The notes: generated by a model from the sequence alone, not told the origin. Positions 1 to 6,894 are shown, numbered from the stretch's first letter. The stretch is 7,973 bases of DNA from Myxococcota bacterium (GCA_030066475.1 JASJBO010000341.1:1-7973), one strand, 5' to 3'. Made by a program: numbers and translations.

Positions 1-117
1 CTCTTCTACCCCACCACAGCCACGCTTGCATGCGGCCTGCGCGCAACCGCGGCCCGCGCGGTCGGGATCACGCGCGAGGGGCTGTACAAGAAGATGAAGC
101 GGCTGGGGATCGAGTGA
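1..117 (+). CDS. C-terminal end of a sigma-54-type (NtrC-family) response regulator, partial
   Basis: The first 39 codons (38 residues and TGA) are the tail of a gene that begins before the window. The last part reads ATAARAVGITREGLYKKMKR followed by LGIE. This is the Fis-type helix-turn-helix that closes many NtrC-family activators: the AAR-x-hGIxRxxLYxKhKRLGI pattern spans the second and third helices and the third helix binds DNA. The receiver and AAA+ domains that would confirm the family lie outside the window. The first dozen residues (LFYPTTATLACG) are a poor match to the usual first helix, so the break with the family may start there. The match to the last 25 residues is strong. Target genes cannot be told from this piece. 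Confidence 0.72.
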   Translation, partial: LFYPTTATLACGLRATAARAVGITREGLYKKMKRLGIE

Positions 118-159
118 GCCGGCGGGTGGCGGGGCTGGCGGAGGATGGCACGATATACA

Positions 160-188
160 CATGAAGCGTACGAATCTTGTGCTTCATG
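160..188. promoter_or_regulatory. Inverted repeat over the vapB start codon, candidate operator or RNA hairpin
   Basis: CATGAAGC at 160-167 is repeated as its exact reverse complement GCTTCATG at 181-188, with a 13-base spacer. The left arm contains the vapB start codon. The right arm lies inside codons 7-10 and also holds a nested perfect palindrome, TTCATGAA (183-190). VapB proteins repress their own operon through inverted repeats near the promoter, so this could be the operator. As RNA the arms could pair and hide the start codon. Because it is inside coding sequence, it may also be a coincidence of codons. Confidence 0.4.
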
Positions 189-379
189 AAGAGATTCTCG
201 AAGAAGCCACACGGCTCTCTGGAGAGAAGACCTACTCCGCCGCCGTCATGCGAGCCCTCGAGGACTTCGTTCGGCGCGCCAAAGCCCGGCAGATCCTCGA
301 GCTCCGCGGCTCGGGCCTCTGGGAGGGCGACGTCTCCGCGATGCGGCGCGATCGCAAGAGCAAGAAGCGCGCTTCGTGA
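161..379 (+). CDS. vapB: VapB-family antitoxin
   Basis: This 72-residue protein fits the short VapB antitoxins of type II toxin-antitoxin pairs. The N-terminus MKRTNLVLHEEILEEA forms the strand and first helix of the DNA-binding end (compare the usual RTNhhhDEELLxEA). It is followed by a TYSAAVMRALEDFVRR helix, equivalent to TKxEAVxEALxEhVRR, and by the toxin-binding tail ILELRGSGLWEGDVSAMRR, whose LRGxxxWEGDhxxMR pattern is a hallmark of the family. The product should dimerise, bind its own promoter and wrap the PIN toxin encoded next. Its stop overlaps the GTG start of the toxin fragment by four bases (GTGA), the usual coupled arrangement. A GGAGGA lies about 16 bases upstream of the ATG, rather far for a ribosome site. 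The gene looks intact although its partner is broken. Confidence 0.88.
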   Translation: MKRTNLVLHEEILEEATRLSGEKTYSAAVMRALEDFVRRAKARQILELRGSGLWEGDVSAMRRDRKSKKRAS

Positions 380-696
380 TCCTGGTGGACACGTCCGTCT
401 GGGTCGACGTCTTCCGGGCGAGTCGACCGCTCGACCTCGAGGCGGTCGTCGACTTCGACGATGTCGCGACGTGCCTGCCCGTGATCCAGGAGGTTCTGCA
501 GGGGGTTCGCGACGAGGCCGCCTTTCGACGTGCACGCGAGGCCATGCTCTCGCTTCCCGTGGTGGAATCGCCGCTTGCGGAGGATGTGTTCTCCCTGGCG
601 GTAGACCTCTACCGGAGTGGGCGATCTGGGTCGCCCGGTGGCCCAGGAGGCGGGCTTCGATCCTCGAGGAGGCGCTTCGCGACGGACGCTTCGTGA
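376..696 (+). pseudogene. vapC: VapC/PIN-domain toxin, N-terminal half only (frame lost near base 615)
   Basis: From a GTG overlapping the vapB stop, the first 80 codons read as a standard VapC ribonuclease: MILVDTSVWVDVFR with the first catalytic aspartate D5, then the helix LPVIQEVLQGVRDEAAF with the conserved acidic residue E39, then ESPLAEDVFSLAVDLYR. In this subfamily a segment like ARRxGhTVRSxVDCLIA should follow, carrying the third acidic residue. Instead the frame continues as SGRSGSPGGPGGGLRSSRRR, a low-complexity read-through, and stops at 694-696. The product would be 106 residues, lacking the C-terminal half of the PIN fold and two of the four acidic residues that bind Mg. It is most likely inactive as an RNase. 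The first half could still fold partly and bind VapB. Confidence 0.82.
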
Positions 697-901
697 GAGC
701 GAGCGCGCCGTGTCGATCCAGCCCAGCCCGCGCCACTGGGAGATCTTCCAACGGCTGTGCCGTGAAGGAAGCGCACGAGGCAACCGCGTTGCGGACGCCT
801 ATCTCGCCGCTCTGGCCATCGAGTCCGGCTGCGAGTGGGTCTCGACGGACCGCGACTACGCGCGATTCCCCGGACTCCGTTGGCGTCACCCGCTCGGCTG
901 A
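617..901 (+). pseudogene. C-terminal half of a second, different PIN-domain (COG1848-like) toxin
   Basis: In a frame different from the preceding toxin piece, bases 710-901 encode VSIQPSPRHWEIFQRLCREG, then NRVADAYLAALAIESG, then CEWVSTDRDYARFPGLRWRHPLG and a stop. This is the C-terminal half of the VapC group whose members end in PGPRHWxhhxxLhxxxxxxGNLVxDAHLAALAhEHGxxLhSTDRDFARFPGLRWxNPL. The acidic residues of VADAYLA and STDRD are kept. No family-like N-terminal half is found upstream; the open frame only starts at a GTG at 617 and its first 30 residues look random. The preceding fragment belongs to another PIN subfamily, so this is not a simple frameshift of one gene but a join of two toxin relics. 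A third frame between 645 and 705 reads ASILEEALRDGRFVR, which could be a scrap of this gene's middle, but that is weak. Confidence 0.78.
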
Positions 902-1013
902 GCAGCCGGGTTCAGTGGGATCGAGGCGGAAGACGTTCGCGAAATCGAATCCTACCGATCCCGATGACGAACAGACCACCGGCCGCCGCAACGGCGAGAT
1001 CCTGCCCCACGCC

Positions 1014-1688
1014 CTACGAACGCACGACGAGGCCGGCCAGGCTCTCGGCGAGCCAGCGGCGGAAGCGCGCCTGGGCGTCGTGCTCGCCGTCGAGCTCTGC
1101 GCGAAGGTCCAAGATCGGTCCCAATATCGCGTCACCCAGCAGCGCTGCACCGATGAGGCGCACGAGATAGCTCGCTTCCCGGCGGTCGGGCGGATCACTT
1201 CCGCGTTCCCGCGCGAGCCGTGCGCGCCACTGGTCGAGCCCGTCGATCAGGCCGCGGAGCAGCTCCTGCTCGCTGTGTTCGGGGAGCGGTGCCTCCATGC
1301 TGAGTGAGCGCCACGCGAACAGCCGTGCGTGCCCCGAACCGCCCACGGTCTCGAGCAGGTTCTCCAGCACCGTAGCTACGGGCACGTCAGCAGCGGGTCT
1401 GGCCAGTGCGGCCATCAGGTCCGCCGCCAGCGCATCCAATGCGTCTTGGGCCAGCGCCTGGGTGAGACCTTCCCGGCTGCCAAAGTGGTGCAGGATTGCC
1501 GGGTGAGAGATCCCGACGTCACGGGCGATCTCCTGGAGCCGGATCGCCTCGGGTCCGCTCTCGGCCAGGCGTCTGCGGGCCGCGTCCAGGATCGCGCGAC
1601 GCGTGTCCCGGGTGGGCCGGGCCGTCTTGGGCGCCCGTTTGGGCTTCGCGCTGGCGCGGGTTTTCGGGACGCGTCTCGATCTGGGCAT
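1014..1688 (-). CDS. TetR-family transcriptional repressor
   Basis: This is a 224-residue regulator. Residues 1-27 are a lysine/arginine-rich tail. Residues 28-75 form the TetR DNA-binding domain: RRAILDAARRRLAESGPEAI leads into the helix-turn-helix LQEIARDVGISHPAILHHFG (about 51-70), followed by SREGLTQAL. The rest is an alpha-helical ligand-binding and dimerisation domain with no recognisable ligand signature. The ATG at 1688 is the only sensible start, because upstream codons run through the operator region. It is divergent from the alpha/beta hydrolase at 1761 with 72 bases between the starts, the classic TetR layout, so it probably represses both itself and the hydrolase and is released by a substrate of the hydrolase or a related small hydrophobic molecule (inference). 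No Shine-Dalgarno precedes the ATG, and a -10-like TACAAA ends 7 bases before it, so the transcript may be leaderless. Confidence 0.9.
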   Translation of the reverse strand: MPRSRRVPKTRASAKPKRAPKTARPTRDTRRAILDAARRRLAESGPEAIRLQEIARDVGISHPAILHHFGSREGLTQALAQDALDALAADLMAALARPAADVPVATVLENLLETVGGSGHARLFAWRSLSMEAPLPEHSEQELLRGLIDGLDQWRARLARERGSDPPDRREASYLVRLIGAALLGDAILGPILDLRAELDGEHDAQARFRRWLAESLAGLVVRS

Positions 1689-1724
1689 TGACAAATTTGT
1701 AAGCTCGAATTTACAGTAGTGTAA
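1688..1724. promoter_or_regulatory. Divergent promoters with clustered TTACA/TGTAA half-sites, likely TetR operator
   Basis: This AT-rich island stands out in a GC-rich window. On the plus strand TTGACA (1688-1693) and TACAGT (1712-1717), 18 bases apart, make a good promoter for the hydrolase. On the minus strand TTACAC (1724-1719) and TACAAA (1701-1696), 17 bases apart, make one for the repressor, so the two overlap. Half-sites fill the space. ACAAATTTGT (1691-1700) is a perfect 10-base palindrome. TGTAA (1698-1702) faces TTACA (1711-1715) across 8 bases, and TTACA (1711-1715) faces TGTAA (1720-1724) across 4 bases. A TetR dimer or pair of dimers bound here would block both promoters. Confidence 0.62.
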
Positions 1725-1748
1725 GTCCCCGTTCGCGGGGTCGCAACC

Positions 1749-1755
1749 AGAGGAG
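1749..1755 (+). promoter_or_regulatory. Ribosome binding site of the alpha/beta hydrolase gene
   Basis: AGAGGAG ends 5 bases before the ATG at 1761. It is the clearest Shine-Dalgarno in the window and fixes that start. It contrasts with the repressor across the spacer, which has none. Confidence 0.7.
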
Positions 1756-1760
1756 CCCCC

Positions 1761-2924
1761 ATGAACATCCGAGCTCCGGGCCGATTCGTCCTTGGCCTCG
1801 CGGCCGCGGCTGCCGCTCTCGTGATCGCCGGCCTCGTCTTGCGGTTCCTTGGACAGCAGCGGATCGCCGCCCAGACGCGGATCGAAGCCGCCCACGGGGT
1901 CGAGTCCCTGGAGCGGGTGACGCTGGGCGGCATCCCCCAGTCGATCCTGGTGCGCGGCTGGGATCGGCGCAATCCGATCCTGCTCTTCCTGCACGGCGGA
2001 CCCGGGTTTCCAGAGATGGCCGTCTCGCGCCTGTTCAGTGCGAGGCTGGAGGAGCACTTCACCGTGGTGCACTGGGACCAGCGCGGGTCGGGCAAGTCGT
2101 ACCGCTTCGGCGAGGACCGGTCTTCGTGGACGATTCAAGACTACGTCGACGATACGCACGAGCTGATCGAGCTGCTCTTGCACCGCTTCGGGAAAGAGCG
2201 GCTCTTCCTCGTGGGCCACTCGTGGGGCACCGTGCTTGGCCTGCGGACCGCCCGCGATCACCCCGAGCTGCTTCACGCGTTCGTGGGTATCGGGCAGGTC
2301 GTGAACTGGCGCGAGCAGGAGGAGATCTCCTACCGCTGGGTCGTGGAACGGGCACGCTCGACACGGAACACCCAGGCCCAGGAGGAACTCGCGGCGATCC
2401 AGCCGCCGTACGAGCACCCGAGCGAGATGTGGGTGGAGCGCAAGTGGCTCGCACACTTCGGTGGTGACTTCTACGACGCCCAGGGGATGCGCAAGTACGT
2501 CCTCGCCGGTGCCCTCTCTCCTCACTACTCCGTGCTGGATGGACTGCGCTTCGCGCGGGGGATCGGCGCGCCGTTGGAGATGTGGCGAAACGAGATCCGG
2601 GAGACGGACTTCCCTCGGACCATCCCCCGTGTGGATGTGCCGGTCTACTTCTTCGCCGGAAGACGCGACTACAACACGCCCTCCGAGCTGGTGGAGCGCT
2701 ACGTAGAGGCGCTCGAGGCGCCCCACAAGGAGATGGTCTGGTTCGAGCGCTCGGCGCACTCGCCCAACCTCGAGGAGCCCGACCTCTTCCAGGAGGCGAT
2801 CGTCTCCCGGGTGCTCGCCAAGACCCTGGCGACGGCGGATGCGCGCCCGCCCGCGGCGAAGCCGAAGCTGTCCGTCGTCGATGCTTCGGAGGGGCCGTCT
2901 CGAGCAGCGGAGCCGCCCTGGTGA
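1761..2924 (+). CDS. Membrane-anchored alpha/beta hydrolase, prolyl-iminopeptidase-like
   Basis: This 387-residue serine hydrolase has an N-terminal hydrophobic segment at about residues 9-30 (LVIAGLVLRFL and the alanine-rich stretch before it), preceded by R4 and R8. That predicts a single membrane anchor with the catalytic domain outside the cytoplasm. The catalytic domain holds HGGPG (78-82, oxyanion hole), WDQRGSG (105-111), the nucleophile elbow GHSWG (152-156, Ser154), the acid D303 in FFAGRRDYNTP, and H333 in RSAHSPNLEEP. HGGPG with WDQRGSG is typical of the prolyl iminopeptidase / peptidase S33 group, but many relatives are esterases or epoxide-hydrolase-like, so the substrate is open. 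Residues 360-387 are a proline/alanine-rich tail, probably disordered. The gene is divergent from a TetR repressor and very likely under its control. The next gene starts 128 bases downstream and may have its own promoter. Confidence 0.9.
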   Translation: MNIRAPGRFVLGLAAAAAALVIAGLVLRFLGQQRIAAQTRIEAAHGVESLERVTLGGIPQSILVRGWDRRNPILLFLHGGPGFPEMAVSRLFSARLEEHFTVVHWDQRGSGKSYRFGEDRSSWTIQDYVDDTHELIELLLHRFGKERLFLVGHSWGTVLGLRTARDHPELLHAFVGIGQVVNWREQEEISYRWVVERARSTRNTQAQEELAAIQPPYEHPSEMWVERKWLAHFGGDFYDAQGMRKYVLAGALSPHYSVLDGLRFARGIGAPLEMWRNEIRETDFPRTIPRVDVPVYFFAGRRDYNTPSELVERYVEALEAPHKEMVWFERSAHSPNLEEPDLFQEAIVSRVLAKTLATADARPPAAKPKLSVVDASEGPSRAAEPPW

Positions 2925-3018
2925 GGGTCGGCCGCTCGCCACCCTCCTGGGCGTGCGCCGCGAAGCGATCACGCGCCGCACGCTGGCGGCCACGGTGGAG
3001 CGCGCCCACCCGGTCGAC

Positions 3019-3046
3019 CTGACAGGCGATCCACCCGCTGTACCCT
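3019..3046 (+). promoter_or_regulatory. Possible promoter of the small membrane protein gene
   Basis: CTGACA (3019-3024) and TACCCT (3041-3046) are spaced by 16 bases, and the second hexamer ends 6 bases before the ATG at 3053. No Shine-Dalgarno lies between. If used, the transcript would start at or next to the ATG. The hexamers are imperfect, so this is a weak call. Confidence 0.28.
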
Positions 3047-3052
3047 GTCGCG

Positions 3053-3634
3053 ATGGACGCCACGAAGCCGCGCTCGGTCGTCGCCTCGATGGTGGGGGTC
3101 CTGGCGCTGGGCGCGGGACTGGCGGCGTTCGCGGTTCCCCTCCAGCACGCGGGCCCCTACGGAATCCCGGGGCGCGGCCTGATCGGCGGGCTCCTGTGCT
3201 TCGCGATCGCAGCCGCCCTGCTCGTGCGCGCGACGCCGGCGATCGCGCGCGGCATCGCGCTCGCGGCGTCGCCGTTCGTCCTGTTCCTGGCGCTCTACGG
3301 CGCCCTCGCCGAGCTCGAAGAGGTCGTGGTCGTCTACGCCGACGAGGCCGAGCTGCGGCTGTGGATCGTCGACCACGAGGGCGCCGAGTGGGTCTCGATG
3401 CCGCGCTCGAAGGCGGAGAGGCACGCGCTCGACGGCGCCGAGCTCGAGATGCTGCGCGCCGGCGCGGTGCGCTGCGTGGTGCCCCGCATCGTCGACGATC
3501 CGGTCGCCAACCGGCGCACCTTCGACCTGCGCCAGGAGAAGTACGCGGTACAGCGGCTCGGCGGGCTGCTGGGGATGTTCGGGGACGGCCCCGGCCCGGA
3601 GACGATCACGCTGCGCCTCGACGCCTGCGGGTGA
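3053..3634 (+). CDS. Three-helix membrane protein with a C-terminal domain resembling deazaflavin-dependent nitroreductases
   Basis: This 193-residue protein has hydrophobic helices at about 10-30, 42-59 and 65-87, followed by a soluble domain of about 100 residues. The soluble part reads AELRLWIVDHEGAEWVSM, then RIVDDPVANRRTFDLRQEKY, then RLGGLLGMF and ETITLRLD. That order resembles the 'xLWVVDxxGxxWLR... hxxKYGxxxRWxGLLhRMFGDxxxIRLD' layout of proteins annotated as nitroreductase / deazaflavin (F420)-dependent oxidoreductase-like split barrels. The expected GW-x-RN-type flavin contact in the middle is not obvious, because residues 115-140 (RSKAERHALDGAELEMLRAG) differ. It may therefore be a non-catalytic or unusual relative. 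Fusion to three membrane helices is unusual for that family. It lies downstream of the hydrolase on the same strand and converges on the oxidoreductase gene, with 34 bases between the stops. The protein is probably real; the family assignment is tentative. Confidence 0.68.
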   Translation: MDATKPRSVVASMVGVLALGAGLAAFAVPLQHAGPYGIPGRGLIGGLLCFAIAAALLVRATPAIARGIALAASPFVLFLALYGALAELEEVVVVYADEAELRLWIVDHEGAEWVSMPRSKAERHALDGAELEMLRAGAVRCVVPRIVDDPVANRRTFDLRQEKYAVQRLGGLLGMFGDGPGPETITLRLDACG

Positions 3635-3668
3635 GCCACGGCCGCTCCGAGACCGGTCGGTGGTGCGT

Positions 3669-5129
3669 TCAGGCTCCCGGCATCCCCAGCCGCCGCAGCG
3701 CCGAGCGCGCCGCCCAGTAGCCGCACTGCCCGTGCACCCCGCCGCCCGGGGGCGTGGCCGCCGAGCACAGGAAGAGCCGCGGGTTCGGCGTCGAGTACGG
3801 GTCGAGCCGGGCCACGGGGCGGGTGAAGAGCTGCAGCGCGTCGGCGACCCCGCCCGTGATCGTCCCGCCCTTGTAGTTCGGGTTGTACGCCTCGAGCCAG
3901 GCCGGCCCCATCGTGTGGCGGGCCAGGACGCGGTCGCGAAAGCCCGGCGCGAAGCGCTCCATCTGGCGCTCGATCGCCTCGGTCATGTCCACCTCGGAGC
4001 CGTGCGGCACGTGGCAGTAGGCGTAGCCGGTGTGCTGGCCGGCGGGCGCGCGGGTGGCGTCGAACTGGCTCTGCTGGCAGACCATCAGGAACGGGCGCTC
4101 GGCGTGGCGGCCGCGGAAGGCGTCGCGCTCCGCGGCGCCGATCTCCTCGAGGGTGCCGCCGACGTGCACGGTGGAGGCCTCCAGGCAGGCGGGGTCGCGC
4201 CAGGGGATCGGCCCGTCCAGCGCCCAGTCGAGCTTGAAGACGCCCGGCCCGTAGCGGTAGCGCGCGAGGCGCCGCCGGTAGCCGGGTGGCAGCGCGTCGC
4301 CGGCGATGCGCGAGAGCTGCTCGGGGGACGTGTCGAACAGGACGACGCGCGCGGCAGGCAGCTCGCCCAGACGCTCGACGCGGCGCCCGACCTCGATCTC
4401 GCCGCCGAGCTCCATCAGCAGCGAGGCCAGCGCCTGCGTGATGGCGCGCGATCCGCCCCGGGCGACGGGCCAGTCCTCGGCGTGCCCGGCCACCGCGAAG
4501 ACGAGCCCGAGCGCCGCGCTGAGAGGCCGCGACAGCGGCAGGATCGAGTGGCCGGCGCAGCCGGCGAACAGCGCCCGCGCCCGCGCCTCGCGGAACAGCA
4601 GCCGCGCGAGGCGGTTCGCGGAGAACGCGCCGCGCAGACCGAAGCGCAGCATCCGCAGCGGGTGATCGGGCACGCGCAGCGGCGCCAGGATGTCGGCGAA
4701 GAGCGACGGGGCGTCGTCGACGAAGGGCCCGACCAGCCGCCGCCAGGCGCTCCCGTCGCGGCCCAGGCCCTCGGCCGTCCGCTCCACGGAGCGGACCAGC
4801 AGGACGGCGTCGCCGTTGGGCATGGGGTGCGCCGCCGAGGCGGCCGGCCGCACCCACGCGAGACCGTGCCGCTCGAGCGGCAGGCTCCGGAAGAAGGGCG
4901 AGAGCGCTCCCATCGGATGCACGGCGGAGCAGACGTCGTGGACGAACCCGGGCAGGGTCAGCTCGGCCGAGCGCGTGCCGCCGCCCACCTCGTCGCTGGC
5001 CTCGAGCACGCGCACGGCGGCACCGGCCCGTGCCAGCGCGACGGCTGCCGCCAGGCCGTTGGGGCCGGCCCCCACGACGACCGCGTCCAGCCCGCTCGCC
5101 GGGCTGCCGGCAGCCGGTCGGAGATCCAT
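3669..5129 (-). CDS. Phytoene-desaturase / PYROXD2-like FAD-dependent oxidoreductase
   Basis: This 486-residue flavoprotein belongs to the phytoene dehydrogenase-related group (COG1233). The N-terminal dinucleotide-binding fold has [20 protein letters not shown] (about 17-36) and the adenosine-ribose glutamate E43 in [14 protein letters not shown]. The C-terminal FAD motif [17 protein letters not shown] (459-475) is clear. The middle has [24 protein letters not shown] and [13 protein letters not shown], and near the end [20 protein letters not shown], features of the PYROXD2-like branch rather than true carotenoid CrtI. Members oxidise or isomerise membrane-soluble polyenes or other hydrophobic substrates, often with a quinone as electron acceptor; the substrate here is unknown. 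No other carotenoid gene is in the window. Its ATG lies 3 bases after the stop of the DUF3556 gene and has no good Shine-Dalgarno, so its translation is probably coupled to that gene. The length is normal and all key motifs are present. Confidence 0.92.
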   Translation of the reverse strand: MDLRPAAGSPASGLDAVVVGAGPNGLAAAVALARAGAAVRVLEASDEVGGGTRSAELTLPGFVHDVCSAVHPMGALSPFFRSLPLERHGLAWVRPAASAAHPMPNGDAVLLVRSVERTAEGLGRDGSAWRRLVGPFVDDAPSLFADILAPLRVPDHPLRMLRFGLRGAFSANRLARLLFREARARALFAGCAGHSILPLSRPLSAALGLVFAVAGHAEDWPVARGGSRAITQALASLLMELGGEIEVGRRVERLGELPAARVVLFDTSPEQLSRIAGDALPPGYRRRLARYRYGPGVFKLDWALDGPIPWRDPACLEASTVHVGGTLEEIGAAERDAFRGRHAERPFLMVCQQSQFDATRAPAGQHTGYAYCHVPHGSEVDMTEAIERQMERFAPGFRDRVLARHTMGPAWLEAYNPNYKGGTITGGVADALQLFTRPVARLDPYSTPNPRLFLCSAATPPGGGVHGQCGYWAARSALRRLGMPGA

Positions 5130-5132
5130 CGA

Positions 5133-6839
5133 CTACGAGGCGGTCCGCGTCGCGCCGCGCGCAAAGGCCGCGGCGTCCTGTCCGGTCGGCCACGGCTGCT
5201 TGTGGAGCACGTCGGCCACCTCGGTCCGGCCGCTGTCGACGAGGCCCGTCGCGGCGTCGAAGATCTTCCACTCCCAGCCCGAGCCGAACAGGGGCTGCGA
5301 TTCGATCGAGACCATGCGCAGCTCGCCCGGCTCGAACCCGCACACGGCCTGCACCGAGTCGAGCAGCTGCTTCCCGTTCAGGTGGCCATCGCCGAAGTTC
5401 CAGCCCACGATCTGTCCGCCGAGGACCTCGCCCTCCTGCCACTCGTAGTCGTCCATGTCGTCCACGGCGCGCGGCAGCGCGTCCTGCAGCGGGCGGCCCT
5501 GGAGGTGGGTGAAGCGCATCGCCATCGTCATCTCGGCGGCGAGCGCGATCTCCTGCTCCTCCAGCTTCATCGCCCGCATCTGCTCCCGCAGGATGCCGCC
5601 CGGCGTCTTGAGCCGGCGCAGCTTCTCGATGGCGCCGTCCTTGCGGAAGAGCCAGAGGTTGTAGGCCCAGTTGCCCGCGTAGTAGCGCATCGAGAGCAGG
5701 AACGAGACGTGCTTCGGCACGAAGTTCCCGTAGGTCTGCATCACCACGAGCACGAGGAAGAGGAAGACCACGAGTCCGGGCATCGCGGCCAGGGCCCCCA
5801 CGCCGGGCTCGGGATGGAAGCCGAACAGGAAGATCCCGCCGTAGATCATCAGGATGTTCCAGTCCACGGGCATGCCGTTGGGGTTGTTGAGGGCGATGAA
5901 GCCGTGGAAGCTCACCATCAGCATCAGGGCGAGCACCGTCACGATCTCGTTCGGGCTGGTCAGCAGCAGCAGGGGGATCGAGTACTCCGCGACCGTGCCG
6001 AAGTGCGCCATGAAGGTCGCGAGACGCGAGGGACGCAGGTCGTCGGGATAGTCCGCGAACAGGCGCTTCTTCAGCGCCTTCGGGAAGAAGGGACCGTTGT
6101 TCATCATGAACATGATCACGGTCGGGAAGTGGTGGTTGAGCTTCGAGGTGGCCGCCCAGAACCAGATCAGGGCCCAGACCACCTTGCAGCCCGCGATCCA
6201 CAGGTCGTCCTGCGCCGCTACGACGAGGCAGACCAGCGCCACGTAGTAGTGCTCGGCGCGCGCCGCCAGGAAGAGCGTCTTGTCGAGGACGCCCATGATC
6301 GGCAGCAGCACGAAGCACGGCAGCAGCAGGTCGGTCGTCACCTCGGGTGCCAGCAGCGCCCGCAGCAGCAGCAGGTGGTTCAGCCCGTAGACGCCGACGT
6401 CGAGCCAGCCGCGATGCGGGCTTCCGATCACCGGGACGCCCGGGAACAGCGGCAGCTTGATGGTGCCGACCCACAGGAAGTTGCGGATGCCGCCCAGCAT
6501 CGGCTTGATGCGGCCGTTCATCGGCCCCCACGAGCAGCCGAGACCGGTGAGCTCGTAGAGGATCGACCAGGCGATCATCTTCTTGAAGGACGTCGTCGTG
6601 AAGGCCCACTCGAGGGGCGAGGTGAAGCCCGGGTAGCTGGCGTTGAAGCTGGCGAAGAAGGCGAAGCCCCCGACATAGAGGACGATGTACTTGGTCCAGT
6701 AGAGGGCCATGACGATCTTCGGGTTGGGCATGGCCTGCGAGGCCCAGGTCTGGCAGACCAGGCGGATGCGCTCGGCGAAGGGCGCCGCGAGGATCTGCTC
6801 GGGCTCGTAGGGAGGCTCGGTGCGCGCAGACGTGCTCAT
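5133..6839 (-). CDS. DUF3556-type multi-pass membrane protein
   Basis: This is a 568-residue membrane protein. After a soluble start ([20 protein letters not shown]) come many hydrophobic segments between about residues 42 and 385, then a soluble C-terminal domain of roughly 180 residues (from about [14 protein letters not shown]). Marks I associate with the DUF3556 family (Pfam PF12077, best known in mycobacteria) are [13 protein letters not shown] (105-117), [15 protein letters not shown] (125-139), the [14 protein letters not shown] stretch (228-241), the [20 protein letters not shown] loop, and [11 protein letters not shown]. The layout recalls HTTM / vitamin-K-dependent carboxylase-like membrane enzymes, but that is inference. 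The function is unknown. I chose the ATG at 6839 because [15 protein letters not shown] matches the usual family start. A GTG at 6890 in the same frame would add 17 residues. It is the first gene of a two-gene operon with the FAD oxidoreductase and is divergent from the sulfatase. Confidence 0.85.
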   Translation of the reverse strand: MSTSARTEPPYEPEQILAAPFAERIRLVCQTWASQAMPNPKIVMALYWTKYIVLYVGGFAFFASFNASYPGFTSPLEWAFTTTSFKKMIAWSILYELTGLGCSWGPMNGRIKPMLGGIRNFLWVGTIKLPLFPGVPVIGSPHRGWLDVGVYGLNHLLLLRALLAPEVTTDLLLPCFVLLPIMGVLDKTLFLAARAEHYYVALVCLVVAAQDDLWIAGCKVVWALIWFWAATSKLNHHFPTVIMFMMNNGPFFPKALKKRLFADYPDDLRPSRLATFMAHFGTVAEYSIPLLLLTSPNEIVTVLALMLMVSFHGFIALNNPNGMPVDWNILMIYGGIFLFGFHPEPGVGALAAMPGLVVFLFLVLVVMQTYGNFVPKHVSFLLSMRYYAGNWAYNLWLFRKDGAIEKLRRLKTPGGILREQMRAMKLEEQEIALAAEMTMAMRFTHLQGRPLQDALPRAVDDMDDYEWQEGEVLGGQIVGWNFGDGHLNGKQLLDSVQAVCGFEPGELRMVSIESQPLFGSGWEWKIFDAATGLVDSGRTEVADVLHKQPWPTGQDAAAFARGATRTAS

Positions 6840-6856
6840 CTCGGGTCCAGCGCCAT
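6836..6856 (-). other. Six-codon leader ORF (MALDPR) overlapping the DUF3556 start
   Basis: On the minus strand ATG at 6856 opens a short frame encoding MALDPR. Its TGA (6838-6836) overlaps the DUF3556 ATG (6839-6837) as ATGA. The strong purine run GAGAGGAGA (6874-6866) is placed 10 bases before this mini-ORF but about 27 bases before the DUF3556 ATG, which has no Shine-Dalgarno of its own. Ribosomes may therefore load on the mini-ORF and re-initiate at the overlap. It could also be chance if the longer GTG start at 6890 is used. Confidence 0.35.
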
Positions 6857-6888
6857 CGCCAGTCGTCTCCTCTCCCGGATTCCCGGGC

Positions 6889-6894
6889 ACTGTA
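6889..6894 (-). promoter_or_regulatory. Possible -10 element for the DUF3556 / oxidoreductase operon
   Basis: Read on the minus strand, TACAGT (6894-6889) is the best -10-like hexamer upstream. It would give a start near 6882, leaving the purine-rich ribosome site at 6874-6866 in a short leader. No -35 resembling TTGACA is seen at the right distance. The same hexamer is the -10 proposed for the hydrolase at 1712-1717. Confidence 0.25.

Noticed and set aside
902..1013. Spacer between the toxin relic and the TetR stop, searched for small genes, att sites or repeats
   Set aside because: Nothing supported; it holds only a TTCGCGAA palindrome that is likely chance.
177..1307. A 376-codon plus-strand frame across the toxin-antitoxin locus and the TetR 3' end
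   Set aside because: It overlaps vapB in another frame and runs antisense to TetR. The only possibly meaningful piece is ASILEEALRDGRFVR (about 645-705), too short to call.
1014..2993. A 659-codon minus-strand frame that appears to fuse a long N-terminal region to the TetR protein
   Set aside because: The extra part is antisense to the alpha/beta hydrolase and crosses the operator; only the last 224 codons from ATG 1688 have TetR features.
3636..3663. Possible bidirectional terminator hairpin between the convergent genes (CCAC/GTGG and CCG/CGG arms)
   Set aside because: The stem is broken by an internal loop, is short, and has no T-run on either side.
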